Shown here: piece by piece, positions 1-8,514 of the stretch
How the letters are laid out: each line of letters starts with the position of its first letter
How positions within the stretch are numbered: position 1 is the stretch's first letter
Assembly: GCF_014192215.1 (NCBI RefSeq)
Contig: NZ_JACHXP010000016.1
Span: forward strand, 29,203 to 93,202
Length of the DNA stretch: 64,000 nucleotides
From: Halomonas cerina
Lineage (GTDB): Bacteria > Pseudomonadota > Gammaproteobacteria > Pseudomonadales > Halomonadaceae
Direction: 5' to 3'
Position numbers and translations under genes: made by a program
Notes under the pieces: model-generated
What the model saw: the letters and a program-made list of their open reading frames with translations, nothing else
The model's database searches: none
Told to the model about the DNA's origin: nothing

Positions 1-122
1 GACCGACTGCCTGCGGGGCAGCCGTCGCTCACGGGCCGTGTCTGAGAGGATGGCGTATCCTATCACGCCCCCTCCCCGCTTGCCATAGCTGTGCCACGCG
101 GCTAGCGCGCGCTGCGGCGCAG

Positions 123-1262
123 CTAGAGCACCACCAGGTTATCGCGATGGATCAGCTCCGGGGCCTCCATATAGCCGAGAAGCGCCTCGATCTGGTGACT
201 GGGCTTGCCGAGAATGCGCCGCGCCTCGTCGGCGCCGTAGTTGGTCAGCCCCTTGGCCACCCGCTGGCCCTGCTCGTCGACGCACAGCACCATGTCGCCG
301 CGCACGAAGTCGCCGGACAACGCCTTGACGCCCACCGGCAGCAGGCTGGAGCCACGGCTCTTGAGCACCTTCACCGCCCCGGCGTCCAGGGTGAGGCTGC
401 CACGCACTTGCAACTGGCCAGCCAGCCAGCGCTTGCGTGCCGCCATGGGCGCCCGCTCGGGCCGCAGCAGGGTGCCCAGCCGCTCGCCGGCGGCCAGCCG
501 GGTGAGCACGTCGGGCTGGCGCCCGCTAGCGATAGCCGTGACCGCCCCGGAGCGGGCGGCCAGCCGGGCCGCGCGCACCTTGGTAGTCATGCCGCCGCGT
601 CCCAGGGTACCGCCTCCGCCGGCCATGGCGGCCAGGGCCGGATCATCGGCGCGCCCCTCAGGAATCAGCCGGGCATGCGGGTCATGGCGGGGGTCGGCGT
701 CGAAAAGCCCCTCTTGGTCGGTGAGGATCACCAGCGCATCGGCCTCCAACAGGTTGGCCACCAGCGCCCCCAGGGTGTCGTTGTCACCGAAGCGGATCTC
801 GTCGGTGACCACGGTGTCGTTCTCGTTGACCACCGGCACGACGCGCAGATCGACTAGGGTGCGCAGCGCCGAGCGGGCATTGAGGTAGCGCTTGCGGTTG
901 GAGAGATCATCGTGGGTCAGCAGCACCTGGGCGGTGAGCAAGCCGTGGCGGGCAAAGTGGCCCTCGTAGCATTCGGTGAGGCCATTCTGGCCCACCGCCG
1001 CGGCGGCCTGCAGCTCGTGCACCGCCGAAGGGCGCGCCTGCCAACCCAGGCGCACCATGCCGGCGGCCACGGCGCCGGAAGAGACCAGCACCACCTCCAT
1101 GCCGCGCCGGTGCAGCGCGGCGATCTGGTCGACCCAGCCACCGATGGCGGGCTCGTCGAGGCCGCGACCGTCATTGGTCAACAGCGCGCTGCCGATCTTC
1201 ACCACCACCCGGCGCGCCCCGCGCAGGGCCTCACGGCCGGGGGCCTGTTCTTCGGGCGTCAT
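123..1262 (-). CDS. proB: Glutamate 5-kinase
   Basis: ProB phosphorylates L-glutamate to gamma-glutamyl phosphate, the first and feedback-controlled step of proline synthesis in the cytoplasm. The protein has an N-terminal amino-acid kinase domain ([12 protein letters not shown] near the start, SSGAVAAG, and NENDTV in the substrate pocket) and a C-terminal PUA domain from about residue 280. I chose the ATG at 1262 (379 aa; E. coli has 367) because an AGGAG sequence lies 8 nt upstream. An in-frame GTG at 1301 would add 13 poorly supported residues. The gene follows obgE by 41 nt on the same strand and is probably the last gene of the rplU-rpmA-obgE-proB cluster. The proline link fits osmoadaptation in a halophile, but that is inference. 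Confidence 0.95.
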   Translation of the reverse strand: MTPEEQAPGREALRGARRVVVKIGSALLTNDGRGLDEPAIGGWVDQIAALHRRGMEVVLVSSGAVAAGMVRLGWQARPSAVHELQAAAAVGQNGLTECYEGHFARHGLLTAQVLLTHDDLSNRKRYLNARSALRTLVDLRVVPVVNENDTVVTDEIRFGDNDTLGALVANLLEADALVILTDQEGLFDADPRHDPHARLIPEGRADDPALAAMAGGGGTLGRGGMTTKVRAARLAARSGAVTAIASGRQPDVLTRLAAGERLGTLLRPERAPMAARKRWLAGQLQVRGSLTLDAGAVKVLKSRGSSLLPVGVKALSGDFVRGDMVLCVDEQGQRVAKGLTNYGADEARRILGKPSHQIEALLGYMEAPELIHRDNLVVL

Positions 1263-1303
1263 CTCGTTCGCTCCTGATTCACTCACCCCTGGATCACTCA
1301 CCC

Positions 1304-2491
1304 CTACTGCACGTACTCGACCTCGACATCATAATCGTCATCATCGTCGTCGACGTCATCTTCGTCATCGCGCCGACGCTTGCGGCCCAGCCGCGCCTCG
1401 GTGCGGGCCACGGCCTCGTCTTCCATGCGACGACGCATTTCGCGGGCGAGTGCGGCGGCCTCCTCATCCTCGTTCTCCAGTCGGCGCTGCTCGGTGAGCC
1501 AGCGGTGGGCGGCCTGCACCAGCGCGTCGGTGCCGTCGCCACTGATCGCCGAGACGCGAAACACCGGTCCTTCCCAGCCGAGCCGCTGCACGATCGCCTC
1601 GGCGGCCGCCTCGCGCTCCGCCTCGGGCAGCAGGTCGAGCTTGTTGAGCACCAGCCAGCGAGGCAACTCGGCCAGCGCCGGCGAGAATTCGCCCAGCTCA
1701 TGGGCGATCGCCCGGGCAGCCGCTACCGGGTCGCTCTCGTCGAAGGGCGCCACGTCCACCACGTGGAACAGCAAGCGGGTGCGCGTCAGATGCTTGAGGA
1801 AGCGCAGCCCCAGGCCGGCGCCGTCGGAGGCCCCCTCGATCAGCCCCGGGATATCGGCCATCACGAAGTGCTCGTGGGGGCCGAGCTTCACCACGCCGAG
1901 GTTGGGCACCAGGGTGGTGAAGGGGTAGTTGGCGACCTTGGGCTTGGCGGCGGAGACCGCGCGGATCAGCGTCGACTTGCCGGCGTTGGGCATGCCCAGC
2001 AGGCCCACGTCGGCCATCACCTTCATCTCCAGGCGCAGGTTGCGCCGCTCGCCCTCGGTGCCCGGCGTGGTGCGCCGCGGGGCCCGGTTGGTAGAGGACT
2101 TGAAGTGGATGTTGCCAAGCCCCCGGCGCCCCCCCTGGGCTACCGGCACCACCTGGCCGATCTCGGTGACGTCGGCGATCACCTCCAGGGTGTCTTCATC
2201 GATCACCGTGGTGCCGACCGGCACCTTGACGTGCAGATCCTCGCCAGCCCGCCCGCTCATCTGGCGCCCCTGGCCGGGCTGTCCGTTCTGGGCCTTGTAG
2301 AAGCGCTGGTACTTGAAGTCGATGAGGGTATTGAGGGCATCGTCACCGATCAGGTAGACGCTGCCGCCGTGGCCGCCATCCCCACCGTCGGGCCCACCCT
2401 TGGGCACGTACTTCTCGCGGCGAAAGCTCAGGCAGCCATTGCCGCCCTTGCCGGCTTCCACGATGATCGAGGCTTCGTCGACGAACTGCAT
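1304..2491 (-). CDS. obgE: GTPase Obg/CgtA
   Basis: Obg is an essential GTPase that associates with the 50S subunit and links ribosome assembly to stress and growth signals. The 395-aa protein has the glycine-rich Obg fold (residues 1-160, GGxGGxGGxxG-type repeats), a G domain with P-loop GMPNAGKST at 166-174, the DIPG and NKLD motifs, and a strongly acidic aspartate-rich tail in place of a folded C-terminal domain. Length is close to E. coli (390 aa). It lies 121 bp downstream of rpmA on the same strand, the standard rplU-rpmA-obg order. A hairpin in that gap (2529-2556) may reduce read-through from the ribosomal genes. Confidence 0.97.
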   Translation of the reverse strand: MQFVDEASIIVEAGKGGNGCLSFRREKYVPKGGPDGGDGGHGGSVYLIGDDALNTLIDFKYQRFYKAQNGQPGQGRQMSGRAGEDLHVKVPVGTTVIDEDTLEVIADVTEIGQVVPVAQGGRRGLGNIHFKSSTNRAPRRTTPGTEGERRNLRLEMKVMADVGLLGMPNAGKSTLIRAVSAAKPKVANYPFTTLVPNLGVVKLGPHEHFVMADIPGLIEGASDGAGLGLRFLKHLTRTRLLFHVVDVAPFDESDPVAAARAIAHELGEFSPALAELPRWLVLNKLDLLPEAEREAAAEAIVQRLGWEGPVFRVSAISGDGTDALVQAAHRWLTEQRRLENEDEEAAALAREMRRRMEDEAVARTEARLGRKRRRDDEDDVDDDDDDYDVEVEYVQ

Positions 2492-2528
2492 CTGTCACTC
2501 TCCTGGCGGCCTGTGCCGCCATGATACA

Positions 2529-2556
2529 AGAAGGCCCCGCGCTGGCGGGGCCTTCT
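2529..2556 (-). terminator. Hairpin between rpmA and obgE
   Basis: A perfect 12-bp stem (arms 2529-2540 and 2545-2556) with a GCTG loop. On the minus strand the tail is only TGTATC, so this may be a partial terminator or attenuator that lowers obgE-proB expression relative to rplU-rpmA. It could also work as an mRNA stabiliser. Confidence 0.6.
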
Positions 2557-2612
2557 CTGACCACCCGGCACGGCGCGCGGCCGGCCGGGTGGCACTTGCG
2601 GTCCGGGCGGTC

Positions 2613-2870
2613 TCAGGCGGAGACGACGCTCACGAACTTACGGTTCTTCGGACCCTTGGTCTCGAACTTGACCACGCCTTCGTCCAGGGCGAACAGGGTA
2701 TGGTCCTTGCCGATGCCCACGCCGGTGCCGGCATGGAACTTGGTGCCACGCTGGCGAACGATGATGTTGCCCGGGGTCACGACCTGGCCGCCGAACAGCT
2801 TGACGCCAAGGCGCTTGGATTCGGAGTCGCGACCGTTACGTGTGGAGCCCGCTGCCTTCTTGTGAGCCAT
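2613..2870 (-). CDS. rpmA: 50S ribosomal protein L27
   Basis: L27 is an 85-aa large-subunit protein whose N-terminal tail reaches the peptidyl-transferase centre and helps position the tRNA acceptor ends. The start [16 protein letters not shown] and the GGQVV and GTKFHAG segments are typical, and the length equals E. coli L27. There is no N-terminal extension of the Firmicute type that needs cleavage. It follows rplU by 33 nt in the same operon. Confidence 0.98.
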   Translation of the reverse strand: MAHKKAAGSTRNGRDSESKRLGVKLFGGQVVTPGNIIVRQRGTKFHAGTGVGIGKDHTLFALDEGVVKFETKGPKNRKFVSVVSA

Positions 2871-2903
2871 TGCAAATACCTCGCTCGTTGAGGGGACTGA
2901 CGC

Positions 2904-3215
2904 TTACGCGGAGATCCCGGTGATCTTGACTTCGGTGAACCACTGACGGTGGCCCTGACGCTTCATATGGTGCTTGCGACGACGGAACTTGATGATGGTC
3001 ACCTTGTCGCCACGACCGTGGGCGACGATCTCGGCGGAGACCTTGGCGCCGTCGACCAGCGGGGCACCGACCTTCACGTCGTCGTCACTGCCTACCAGCA
3101 GCACCTCGTCGAACTCGACGGTATCGCCGGTCGGCACTTCCAGCTTCTCGAGCTTGAGCGTCTGGCCTTCCTGAACGCGGTACTGCTTGCCACCGCTCTT
3201 GATAACTGCGTACAT
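2904..3215 (-). CDS. rplU: 50S ribosomal protein L21
   Basis: L21 binds 23S rRNA (domain I/II region) and is needed early in 50S assembly. The 103-aa protein starts [14 protein letters not shown] and carries the [16 protein letters not shown] signature near the C-terminus; length equals E. coli L21. An open frame extends far upstream, but the ATG at 3215 matches the family start and has a GGAGAG ribosome-binding site. It is the first gene of the leftward cluster, with a strong promoter about 105 bp upstream. Confidence 0.98.
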   Translation of the reverse strand: MYAVIKSGGKQYRVQEGQTLKLEKLEVPTGDTVEFDEVLLVGSDDDVKVGAPLVDGAKVSAEIVAHGRGDKVTIIKFRRRKHHMKRQGHRQWFTEVKITGISA

Positions 3216-3320
3216 ACTTGTCTCTCCAGGACTCATCGGGAGTTGGCTCTTGATCGGCCTGCTGCGAGTGGCGCCCCTTCCGGCAGCCATCTGACAGGGA
3301 GCGTGATGAGTGGGTCGCGG

Positions 3321-3349
3321 ATTATAACGGTAGCGCCTGGATGGCACAA
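3321..3349 (-). promoter_or_regulatory. Sigma-70 promoter for rplU operon
   Basis: On the minus strand, -35 TTGTGC (3349-3344) and a perfect -10 TATAAT (3326-3321) are separated by 17 nt. Transcription would start near 3314 and give an rplU leader of about 100 nt. The element lies in the 295-bp divergent gap between rplU and ispB. Confidence 0.75.
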
Positions 3350-3510
3350 CCCACCGGCCCGCGCGGGCAGGGACGCCACCGAGCCGGCCCCGAGGCCTGC
3401 CAGCCGCGCCTTGACGCCCCCCGAGGGGGCCCATAGCATGGCCGACAATCTCCGGCCGGAACAGGCCCACAGCGCGCCTCGGCCCCCACCCGACAATCGA
3501 TGCCACCTAC

Positions 3511-4512
3511 ATGCCTGCCAACCGTCCGTCGCCCCACCCCGAGGTCCCCGCCACGCCCATCCATGCGGTGGTCGGCGAGGACTTCGCGGCTGTCAACCGC
3601 ACGATCATGGATCAGCTGGCCTCACGGATCCCGCTGGTCGAGACCATCGGCCAGTACATCATCGCCAGCGGCGGCAAGCGCCTGCGCCCCCTGCTGGTGC
3701 TGTTGGCGGCCCGCGCGCTGGGTTACACGGGCGACCGGCACGTGACCCTGGCCACCCTGATCGAGTTCATGCACACCTCGACGCTGCTGCACGACGACGT
3801 GGTCGACGAGTCCCATATGCGCCGGGGCAGGGCTACCGCCAACGACGCCTGGGGCAATGCCCCCTCGGTGCTGGTCGGCGACTTCCTCTACTCCCGCTCC
3901 TTCCAGATGATGGTCGAGGTGGGCTCGATGCGGATCATGGGGGTGCTCTCGACGGCCACCTGCACCATCGCCGAGGGCGAGGTGCAGCAGCTGACCAACG
4001 TCGGCAACCCCGACATCGACGAGGCGGCTTACTTCGAGACGATCCAGGGCAAGACCGCGATGCTCTTCGAGGCGGCCTCCCACAGCGGGGCGATCCTGGC
4101 CGAGGCCACCCCCGAGCAGGAGGCCGCCCTGCAATACTATGGCCGCTACCTGGGCCTGGCCTTCCAGCTGGTGGATGACCTGCTTGACTACCAGGGCGAT
4201 GCCGACGCCATGGGCAAGAACGTGGGCGACGACCTGGCGGAGGGCAAGCCCACCCTGCCGCTGATCCAGGCCATGGTCGCCGGCACCCCGGAACAGACGA
4301 AGCTGATCCGCCGGGCGATCCGCAAGGGCGGGCTCGACCAGCTCGACGCGGTGCTGGCCATCGTCCGCGACACCGGCGCGCTGGACTACACCCGGGCCCG
4401 TGCCGAAGAGATGGCCGACAAGGCGCTGGCGCAGCTCGAACACCTGCCGGCGAGCCCCTACCGCGACAGCATGGCCGAGCTGGCCCGCCTGGCCGTCGAC
4501 CGGCAGAACTGA
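3511..4512 (+). CDS. ispB: Polyprenyl diphosphate synthase (octaprenyl/solanesyl)
   Basis: This trans-type long-chain prenyl transferase makes the side chain of ubiquinone by repeated addition of isopentenyl diphosphate to farnesyl diphosphate. The 333-aa protein shows the GGKRLRP substrate motif and both aspartate-rich motifs: LLHDDVVDES (first, DDxxD) and FQLVDDLLDYQGD (second). Length is near E. coli IspB (323 aa). Halomonads generally contain Q-9, so the product may be C45 solanesyl rather than C40 octaprenyl diphosphate; the sequence alone does not decide this. The gene is divergent from rplU, as in many gammaproteobacteria. Confidence 0.95.
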   Translation: MPANRPSPHPEVPATPIHAVVGEDFAAVNRTIMDQLASRIPLVETIGQYIIASGGKRLRPLLVLLAARALGYTGDRHVTLATLIEFMHTSTLLHDDVVDESHMRRGRATANDAWGNAPSVLVGDFLYSRSFQMMVEVGSMRIMGVLSTATCTIAEGEVQQLTNVGNPDIDEAAYFETIQGKTAMLFEAASHSGAILAEATPEQEAALQYYGRYLGLAFQLVDDLLDYQGDADAMGKNVGDDLAEGKPTLPLIQAMVAGTPEQTKLIRRAIRKGGLDQLDAVLAIVRDTGALDYTRARAEEMADKALAQLEHLPASPYRDSMAELARLAVDRQN

Positions 4513-4529
4513 GCCGCAGAAAGCGGCTC
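4511..4529 (+). terminator. Weak hairpin at ispB stop
   Basis: A 7-bp stem GAGCCGC/GCGGCTC with an AGAAA loop begins within the ispB stop codon. There is no U tract, so it is only a possible terminator separating ispB from the tRNA-Pro promoter. Confidence 0.35.
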
Positions 4530-4536
4530 ACGGGGC

Positions 4537-4564
4537 TTGCATGCTCGCACGGCTTGCGTATAAT
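4537..4564 (+). promoter_or_regulatory. Promoter of tRNA-Pro gene
   Basis: -35 TTGCAT (4537-4542) and perfect -10 TATAAT (4559-4564), 16-nt spacer, followed by GCGCTCC, a GC-rich discriminator typical of stringently controlled stable-RNA promoters. It is about 40 bp upstream of the mature tRNA 5' end. Confidence 0.75.
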
Positions 4565-4604
4565 GCGCTCCGTCGGCCAGCACAGGCACGACGCAAGAAA
4601 CGTT

Positions 4605-4681
4605 CGGAGTATAGCTCAGCTTGGTAGAGCGCTGCCTTCGGGAGGCAGAGGTCGTAGGTTCGAATCCTGCTACTCCGACCA
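4605..4681 (+). tRNA. tRNA-Pro (anticodon CGG)
   Basis: A 77-nt cloverleaf: the acceptor stem pairs CGGAGTA with TACTCCG, the anticodon loop is TTCGGGA (anticodon CGG, reading CCG), the T loop is GTTCGAATC and CCA is encoded. It stands alone between ispB and a gene-poor stretch. Confidence 0.96.
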
Positions 4682-4749
4682 ACGAATTCAATGATTTAGG
4701 CCCATCTTCTCTTCTGCTGCCTGAATCTCACGTGACCAGATCGTGACTC

Positions 4750-4784
4750 AAGGCCCTCGGTCTTCCCGGGGGCTTTCCTATTTT
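4750..4784 (+). terminator. Terminator after tRNA-Pro
   Basis: An 11-bp stem (4750-4760 with 4766-4776, two G-U pairs) and a TCTTC loop, followed by CCTATTTT. This is a plausible intrinsic terminator for the monocistronic tRNA transcript. Confidence 0.7.
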
Positions 4785-5034
4785 ACCTCCTGTTTGCCCT
4801 TATCGAGACGCTCCTAAGCTGGCCATCGACCTGCTGCGCCGCTACCACGACCAGCACCATCTGGACTTCGAGGTGGCAGGGTACGAAGGGGCGCCGGCGC
4901 AGCTGCGCCACCAGAACCGCAAGCTCATCGCCTCCACCGAACTGGCCTGCTTTCCCGGCTCTAGGCGTGTTGGACGTTGCCGCAATGGTGTGCTCTACAC
5001 TGCCAGGACAGCCAACGGCTCAGGAGGTGGCGCC
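4785..5034 (+). other. Gene-poor stretch with coding-like remnant
   Basis: The interval 4682-5034 downstream of tRNA-Pro has no complete gene. From about 4801 to 4965 there is an open, coding-like segment (for example LRRYHDQHHLDFEVAG and APAQLRHQNRKLIAS) in frame with the BCCT gene but without a start codon or ribosome-binding site at its left end. I do not recognise the family. It could be the 3' remnant of a gene brought in at the tRNA 3' end, or chance coding-like composition. The BCCT ribosome-binding site lies at its right end. Confidence 0.35.
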
Positions 5035-6618
5035 ATGCGCGACTACCTGCGGAAACATACGAACCCGCCCGTCTTTCTCTTCTCGGCCATCCTGGCTCTC
5101 GCCTTCGTCAGCTGGGGCGTGACGGCTCCTTCTCACCTCGGCACGATCGCCTCCGACATCAACGATTGGATCACCCGGGTCTTCGGCTGGTGGTACATGC
5201 TGTGCGCCAGCGCCTTCCTGGTCCTGGTGGTGATCTTGATGTGTAGCCGCTGGGGGCGCATCCGCCTGGGGCCCGACGACAGCCGCCCCGACTGGTCCAC
5301 TCTGTCGTGGTTTTCGATGCTGTTCACCGCCGGCATGGGCATCGGCCTGGTGTTCTTCGGTGTCGCCGAGCCGGTCTTCCACTTCAATGATCCCCCCGTC
5401 GGCGAGGGCGGCAACAGCCAGGCCGCCCTCGAGGCCATGGGGATCACCATCTTCCACTGGGGCCTGCACCCCTGGGCCATCTACATCGTCGTCGGACTTT
5501 CGCTGGGCTACTTCTGCTTCCGCAAGGACCTCCCCATGCGCCCGGCCGCCGCGCTGTATCCCTTGATCGGCAAGCAGATCTACGGTCCTGTCGGTCACCT
5601 CATCGATATCCTGGCGGTCTTCGGCACTCTCTTTGGCCTGGCGACCTCACTGGGGCTCGGTGCCACTCAGATCAACGCCGGTCTCAACGAAGTCTTCGGC
5701 CTGGAGATCGGGGCTACCTCCCAGGTCATCATCATCGGCCTGATCACCGCGGTCGCGGTCACCTCGGTCATGCTGGGTCTCGACGCCGGCATCCGCCGCC
5801 TGTCGGTGGTCAACATGTACCTGGCGAGCCTGCTGGCCGTCTTCGTGTTCCTGGTCGGGCCGACGATCTTCATCCTCGAGCTGATGGTCAACAGCACCGG
5901 CCACTACCTTCAGCACCTGCCGGAAAGCAGCTTCCAGATGTACTCCTTCTCGCCAGCCGGTTCCGAGTGGCTGGGCGACTGGACCCTCTTCTACTGGGGC
6001 TGGTGGATCTCCTGGTCGCCCTTTGTCGGCATCTTCATCGCCCGCGTCTCCCGGGGTCGCACCATCCGTGCCTTCATCGGCGGGACCCTGATGGCGCCGG
6101 TCGGCGCCTCCATCGTCTGGTTCGCCATCTTCGGTGGTAGCGCCCTGGAGCGAATCCTTTCCGACCCAAACAATCCCTTGGCGAACGCCGGTACCAACGA
6201 CGCCATGTTCATCCTGCTCAACCAACTGCCCATCTGGCCCATCCTGGGCACCCTGGCTTCCCTGCTGGCGATCCTGGTCGTCTCGCTGTTCTTCGCCACC
6301 TCCTCGGACTCCGGCTCCCTGGTGGTGGACATGCTGACCAATGGCGGAGACCCCCATCCCAACAAGGGCCAACGCCTGTTCTGGGCGGTGCTGGAAGGAG
6401 TGATCGCCGCCGTGCTGCTGGCCGCCGGCTGGACCGTCGCTGGCGATGCCACGGCGGCGCTCAACCCACTCCAGACCGCCGCCGTGGCCATGGGTCTGCC
6501 CTTTTCGCTGGCCTTGGTGCTGATGAGCTGGGGGTTGATTAAGGGCTTGAATCAGGAGCAGGCGCAGAGTCCCGGGCGTCGTGACCGCTACGTCTACCCC
6601 TCACCACCACGGGAATGA
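5035..6618 (+). CDS. BCCT family osmolyte transporter
   Basis: A secondary transporter of the betaine/carnitine/choline family in the inner membrane, with about 12 hydrophobic segments over 527 aa. It is likely to import a compatible solute such as glycine betaine or ectoine. The TM3 motif reads GMGIGLVFFGVAEP (residues 100-113). The fourth residue of M-G-I-G is Gly, as in Na+-coupled BetP, where an Asp there gives H+ coupling in BetT. The TM8 signature WWISWSPFVG begins at residue 323 and supplies aromatic-box tryptophans, followed by RVSRGRTIR. I chose the ATG at 5035, with AGGAGGTG upstream, over an in-frame ATG at 4873. The N-terminus is short and there is no long C-terminal osmosensory domain like that of BetP. 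The substrate cannot be fixed from sequence. Confidence 0.9.
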   Translation: MRDYLRKHTNPPVFLFSAILALAFVSWGVTAPSHLGTIASDINDWITRVFGWWYMLCASAFLVLVVILMCSRWGRIRLGPDDSRPDWSTLSWFSMLFTAGMGIGLVFFGVAEPVFHFNDPPVGEGGNSQAALEAMGITIFHWGLHPWAIYIVVGLSLGYFCFRKDLPMRPAAALYPLIGKQIYGPVGHLIDILAVFGTLFGLATSLGLGATQINAGLNEVFGLEIGATSQVIIIGLITAVAVTSVMLGLDAGIRRLSVVNMYLASLLAVFVFLVGPTIFILELMVNSTGHYLQHLPESSFQMYSFSPAGSEWLGDWTLFYWGWWISWSPFVGIFIARVSRGRTIRAFIGGTLMAPVGASIVWFAIFGGSALERILSDPNNPLANAGTNDAMFILLNQLPIWPILGTLASLLAILVVSLFFATSSDSGSLVVDMLTNGGDPHPNKGQRLFWAVLEGVIAAVLLAAGWTVAGDATAALNPLQTAAVAMGLPFSLALVLMSWGLIKGLNQEQAQSPGRRDRYVYPSPPRE

Positions 6619-6684
6619 GTCATCAGGCCCGATCGCTGAAGACGGACCGACTCGGGCGAAAGACACGCAAGAGGAGACACGGCC

Positions 6685-7137
6685 TCAGGTCACGGTGATG
6701 ACCGAGCAGTCGGCGGCATGGCTGACCTTGTGGGAGACGCTGCCGAAGACCATGCCGCGCACATCGCTGATGCCCCGGCTGCCCATGACGATGACGTCAA
6801 CGCCGAGCTTGCCGGCCTCCTTGAGGATCAGCTCCGCGGGACGCCCCTGGCAGACCACCTCCCTGACCTCGATGCCCTCGAGATCGACCGCTTCGCGGGC
6901 CTTGGCGATGTTCTCGTGAGCGGTTTCCTTGAGACCCGCCGCCAGCTTCTCGCGCGCTTTCTCGTCGAAGGGTTCGGCGGTGCCGCCGGTGAACAGCCCG
7001 ATGTTGTCCGGCGGGAACTCGGCCACGGTCATCAGGTGCAGGATGGCGGAACTGGCACGCGCCAGCTGAGCCCCCAAGGCCAGCGCCTTCTCGGCATGCG
7101 GGGAGCCGTCGACGGGAACGAGGATTGACTGGTACAT
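6685..7137 (-). CDS. Universal stress protein (UspA family)
   Basis: A 150-aa single-domain Usp protein of the ATP-binding type. It starts MYQSILVPVDGS, and the nucleotide motif GxxG-x9-GS is visible as GSRG...GSVSHKV near residues 120-140. Such proteins act in stress survival, and in halomonads a Usp (TeaD) modulates ectoine uptake. A role with the convergent BCCT transporter 66 bp away is inference only. A GGAAAGG ribosome-binding site supports the ATG at 7137. Confidence 0.92.
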   Translation of the reverse strand: MYQSILVPVDGSPHAEKALALGAQLARASSAILHLMTVAEFPPDNIGLFTGGTAEPFDEKAREKLAAGLKETAHENIAKAREAVDLEGIEVREVVCQGRPAELILKEAGKLGVDVIVMGSRGISDVRGMVFGSVSHKVSHAADCSVITVT

Positions 7138-7250
7138 GAGTGAGCCCTTTCCTTTACTGGGGATGGCGGGAGCCGGTAACGGCACGTTACCTCCTAGACT
7201 AGACGCTGCCACCATGTCGGCAAAGGGCGATATACGACGCCCGCAACCGC

Positions 7251-7487
7251 TCACTCCTCGTCGTCGGTCAGTTGCCGGCGCGCCATCGCCTTGCGCGCCC
7301 GGTTGCGCCGGTAGAGGCGGACCAGGGCGATCCACAACGCCGCTGCCACCATCGCCGCCAGGGTCCAGCCCTGCCAGGGCCGGGCGGCATCGCCCATCAG
7401 GGTCTCCAGAGTGATGATCAGGATGAACCCCAGCGCCTGACTGGCGATGGCCAGGGCCCGCAGGGTATCGAAGGCCGGTTGTGCCAT
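7251..7487 (-). CDS. Small membrane protein, unknown function
   Basis: A 78-aa protein with two predicted transmembrane helices (about residues 10-31 and 41-57), a basic stretch YRRNRARKAMARR and an acidic end LTDDEE. A GGGAG ribosome-binding site sits 6 nt before the ATG at 7487. It diverges from the TlpA-like fusion gene (114-bp gap). I do not recognise a family. The arrangement of charges suggests a cytoplasmic C-terminus. Confidence 0.7.
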   Translation of the reverse strand: MAQPAFDTLRALAIASQALGFILIITLETLMGDAARPWQGWTLAAMVAAALWIALVRLYRRNRARKAMARRQLTDDEE

Positions 7488-7601
7488 GAATGCTCCCGCT
7501 GATGACAGCACTGCCCGCCGGCAGTAGGCTTGGCGACACGAATCCGCCGAGTGTAACCGGTCCGGCGCACCGCGCCGACCCTCTGGAGCCGTTGCCACGC
7601 C

Positions 7602-8402
7602 ATGGATGCCATCGCCCTGGGCCCGGTGCTGATCGCCGTGCCTCGCCTGTATGCCTTCGCCGCCGCCCTGGTGCTGCTGGCGGCCAGCGCCTTCCTGCTC
7701 GGCCTGCCACGCCGCCGCCATGCCCGTTGGTTCAATGGCCTGCTGGTGACCTGGCTGCTTGGTGCCCGGCTCGGCCACGTGCTGACTCACCTGCCGGCCT
7801 ATGCTGAGGCGCCGCTGGATGCTCTCAAGCTCTGGCAGCCGGGCTTCCACGGGGCCTGGGGGCTGCTGGCGGCGCTGGCCTGGACCGCCTGGACGCTGCG
7901 CGACCGTCTCGGAGCGATGCTGGGTGGCATGGGCCTCGCCATCGGCGCCTCGTTGATGTGGTTGACACTGGTGACCCTGGCGCCCCTGAGCGGCGGCATG
8001 GCCCTTCGCGAGTTGCCCGACCTCGCCCTGGAAAACCTCGAGGGGGAGCCGGTGAACCTGGCCTCGCTCACCGGCGAGCGGGTGGTGGTCAACCTCTGGG
8101 CCACCTGGTGCCCGCCCTGCCGGCGCGAGATGCCACTGCTGGCCGAGGCCGACGCGCGAGATGACGTGACGGTGGTGGTGGTCAATCAGGGCGAGGAGCT
8201 GCTGCAGGCCGCTCGCTACCTGGATGAACAGGGCCTCGACTTCCGCCATGCCCTGCTCGACCCGCGACAGCGACTGATGGTGCTGACCGAGTCCCCGGGT
8301 CTGCCCACCACCCTACTGTTCGATGCCGAGGGGCACGCGGTGGCGCGCCATGTGGGCGAGTTGACCCGCGCCCAGCTCACGGAGTGGCTGGCAGCGCCTT
8401 GA
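7602..8402 (+). CDS. Lgt-like membrane domain fused to TlpA thioredoxin
   Basis: A 266-aa protein in two parts. Residues 1 to about 125 form four hydrophobic segments and resemble the N-terminal half of prolipoprotein diacylglyceryl transferase (GARLGHVL at 54-61, PLDALKLWQPGFHG at 71-84, like the Lgt GGRLGYVL and ILKIWQGGMSFHG regions). Residues 135-266 are a TlpA/DsbE-type thioredoxin domain with redox motif WATWCPPC (Cys170, Cys173) and a cis-proline region GLPTT. The thioredoxin part would face the periplasm and reduce or exchange disulfides, for instance in cytochrome c maturation. The Lgt part lacks the half that carries the essential arginines, so acyl transfer is unlikely. It may serve as a membrane anchor. 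Confidence 0.85.
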   Translation: MDAIALGPVLIAVPRLYAFAAALVLLAASAFLLGLPRRRHARWFNGLLVTWLLGARLGHVLTHLPAYAEAPLDALKLWQPGFHGAWGLLAALAWTAWTLRDRLGAMLGGMGLAIGASLMWLTLVTLAPLSGGMALRELPDLALENLEGEPVNLASLTGERVVVNLWATWCPPCRREMPLLAEADARDDVTVVVVNQGEELLQAARYLDEQGLDFRHALLDPRQRLMVLTESPGLPTTLLFDAEGHAVARHVGELTRAQLTEWLAAP

Positions 8403-8419
8403 GATCGGTGGGGATGCTT

Positions 8420-8435
8420 AAGCCCGGCCGGGCTT
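8420..8435 (+). terminator. 16-bp palindrome before rapA
   Basis: A perfect palindrome AAGCCCGGCCGGGCTT, 17 bp after the TlpA-like gene, followed by TTGCTG and TAAGAT. It could be a short terminator for the upstream gene, and the adjacent TAAGAT a -10 element for rapA. Neither role is strong. Confidence 0.35.
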
Positions 8436-8514
8436 TGCTGTAAGATACCGCGCCTTGTCGTTGCCGGGCCTGGCCGGCGGTACATGAATCGATCTTAAGC
8501 ATCTCCGAGGGACC

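Noticed and set aside
1263..1301. Upstream GTG start of proB
   Set aside because: The internal ATG at 1262 has a well-spaced AGGAG and gives the usual family length.
3216..3506. N-terminal extension of rplU
   Set aside because: The open frame upstream of 3215 crosses the rplU promoter and lacks family similarity.
4873..5034. Longer BCCT protein starting at 4873
   Set aside because: No ribosome-binding site there; AGGAGGTG precedes the ATG at 5035, and the extension is not like BCCT N-termini.
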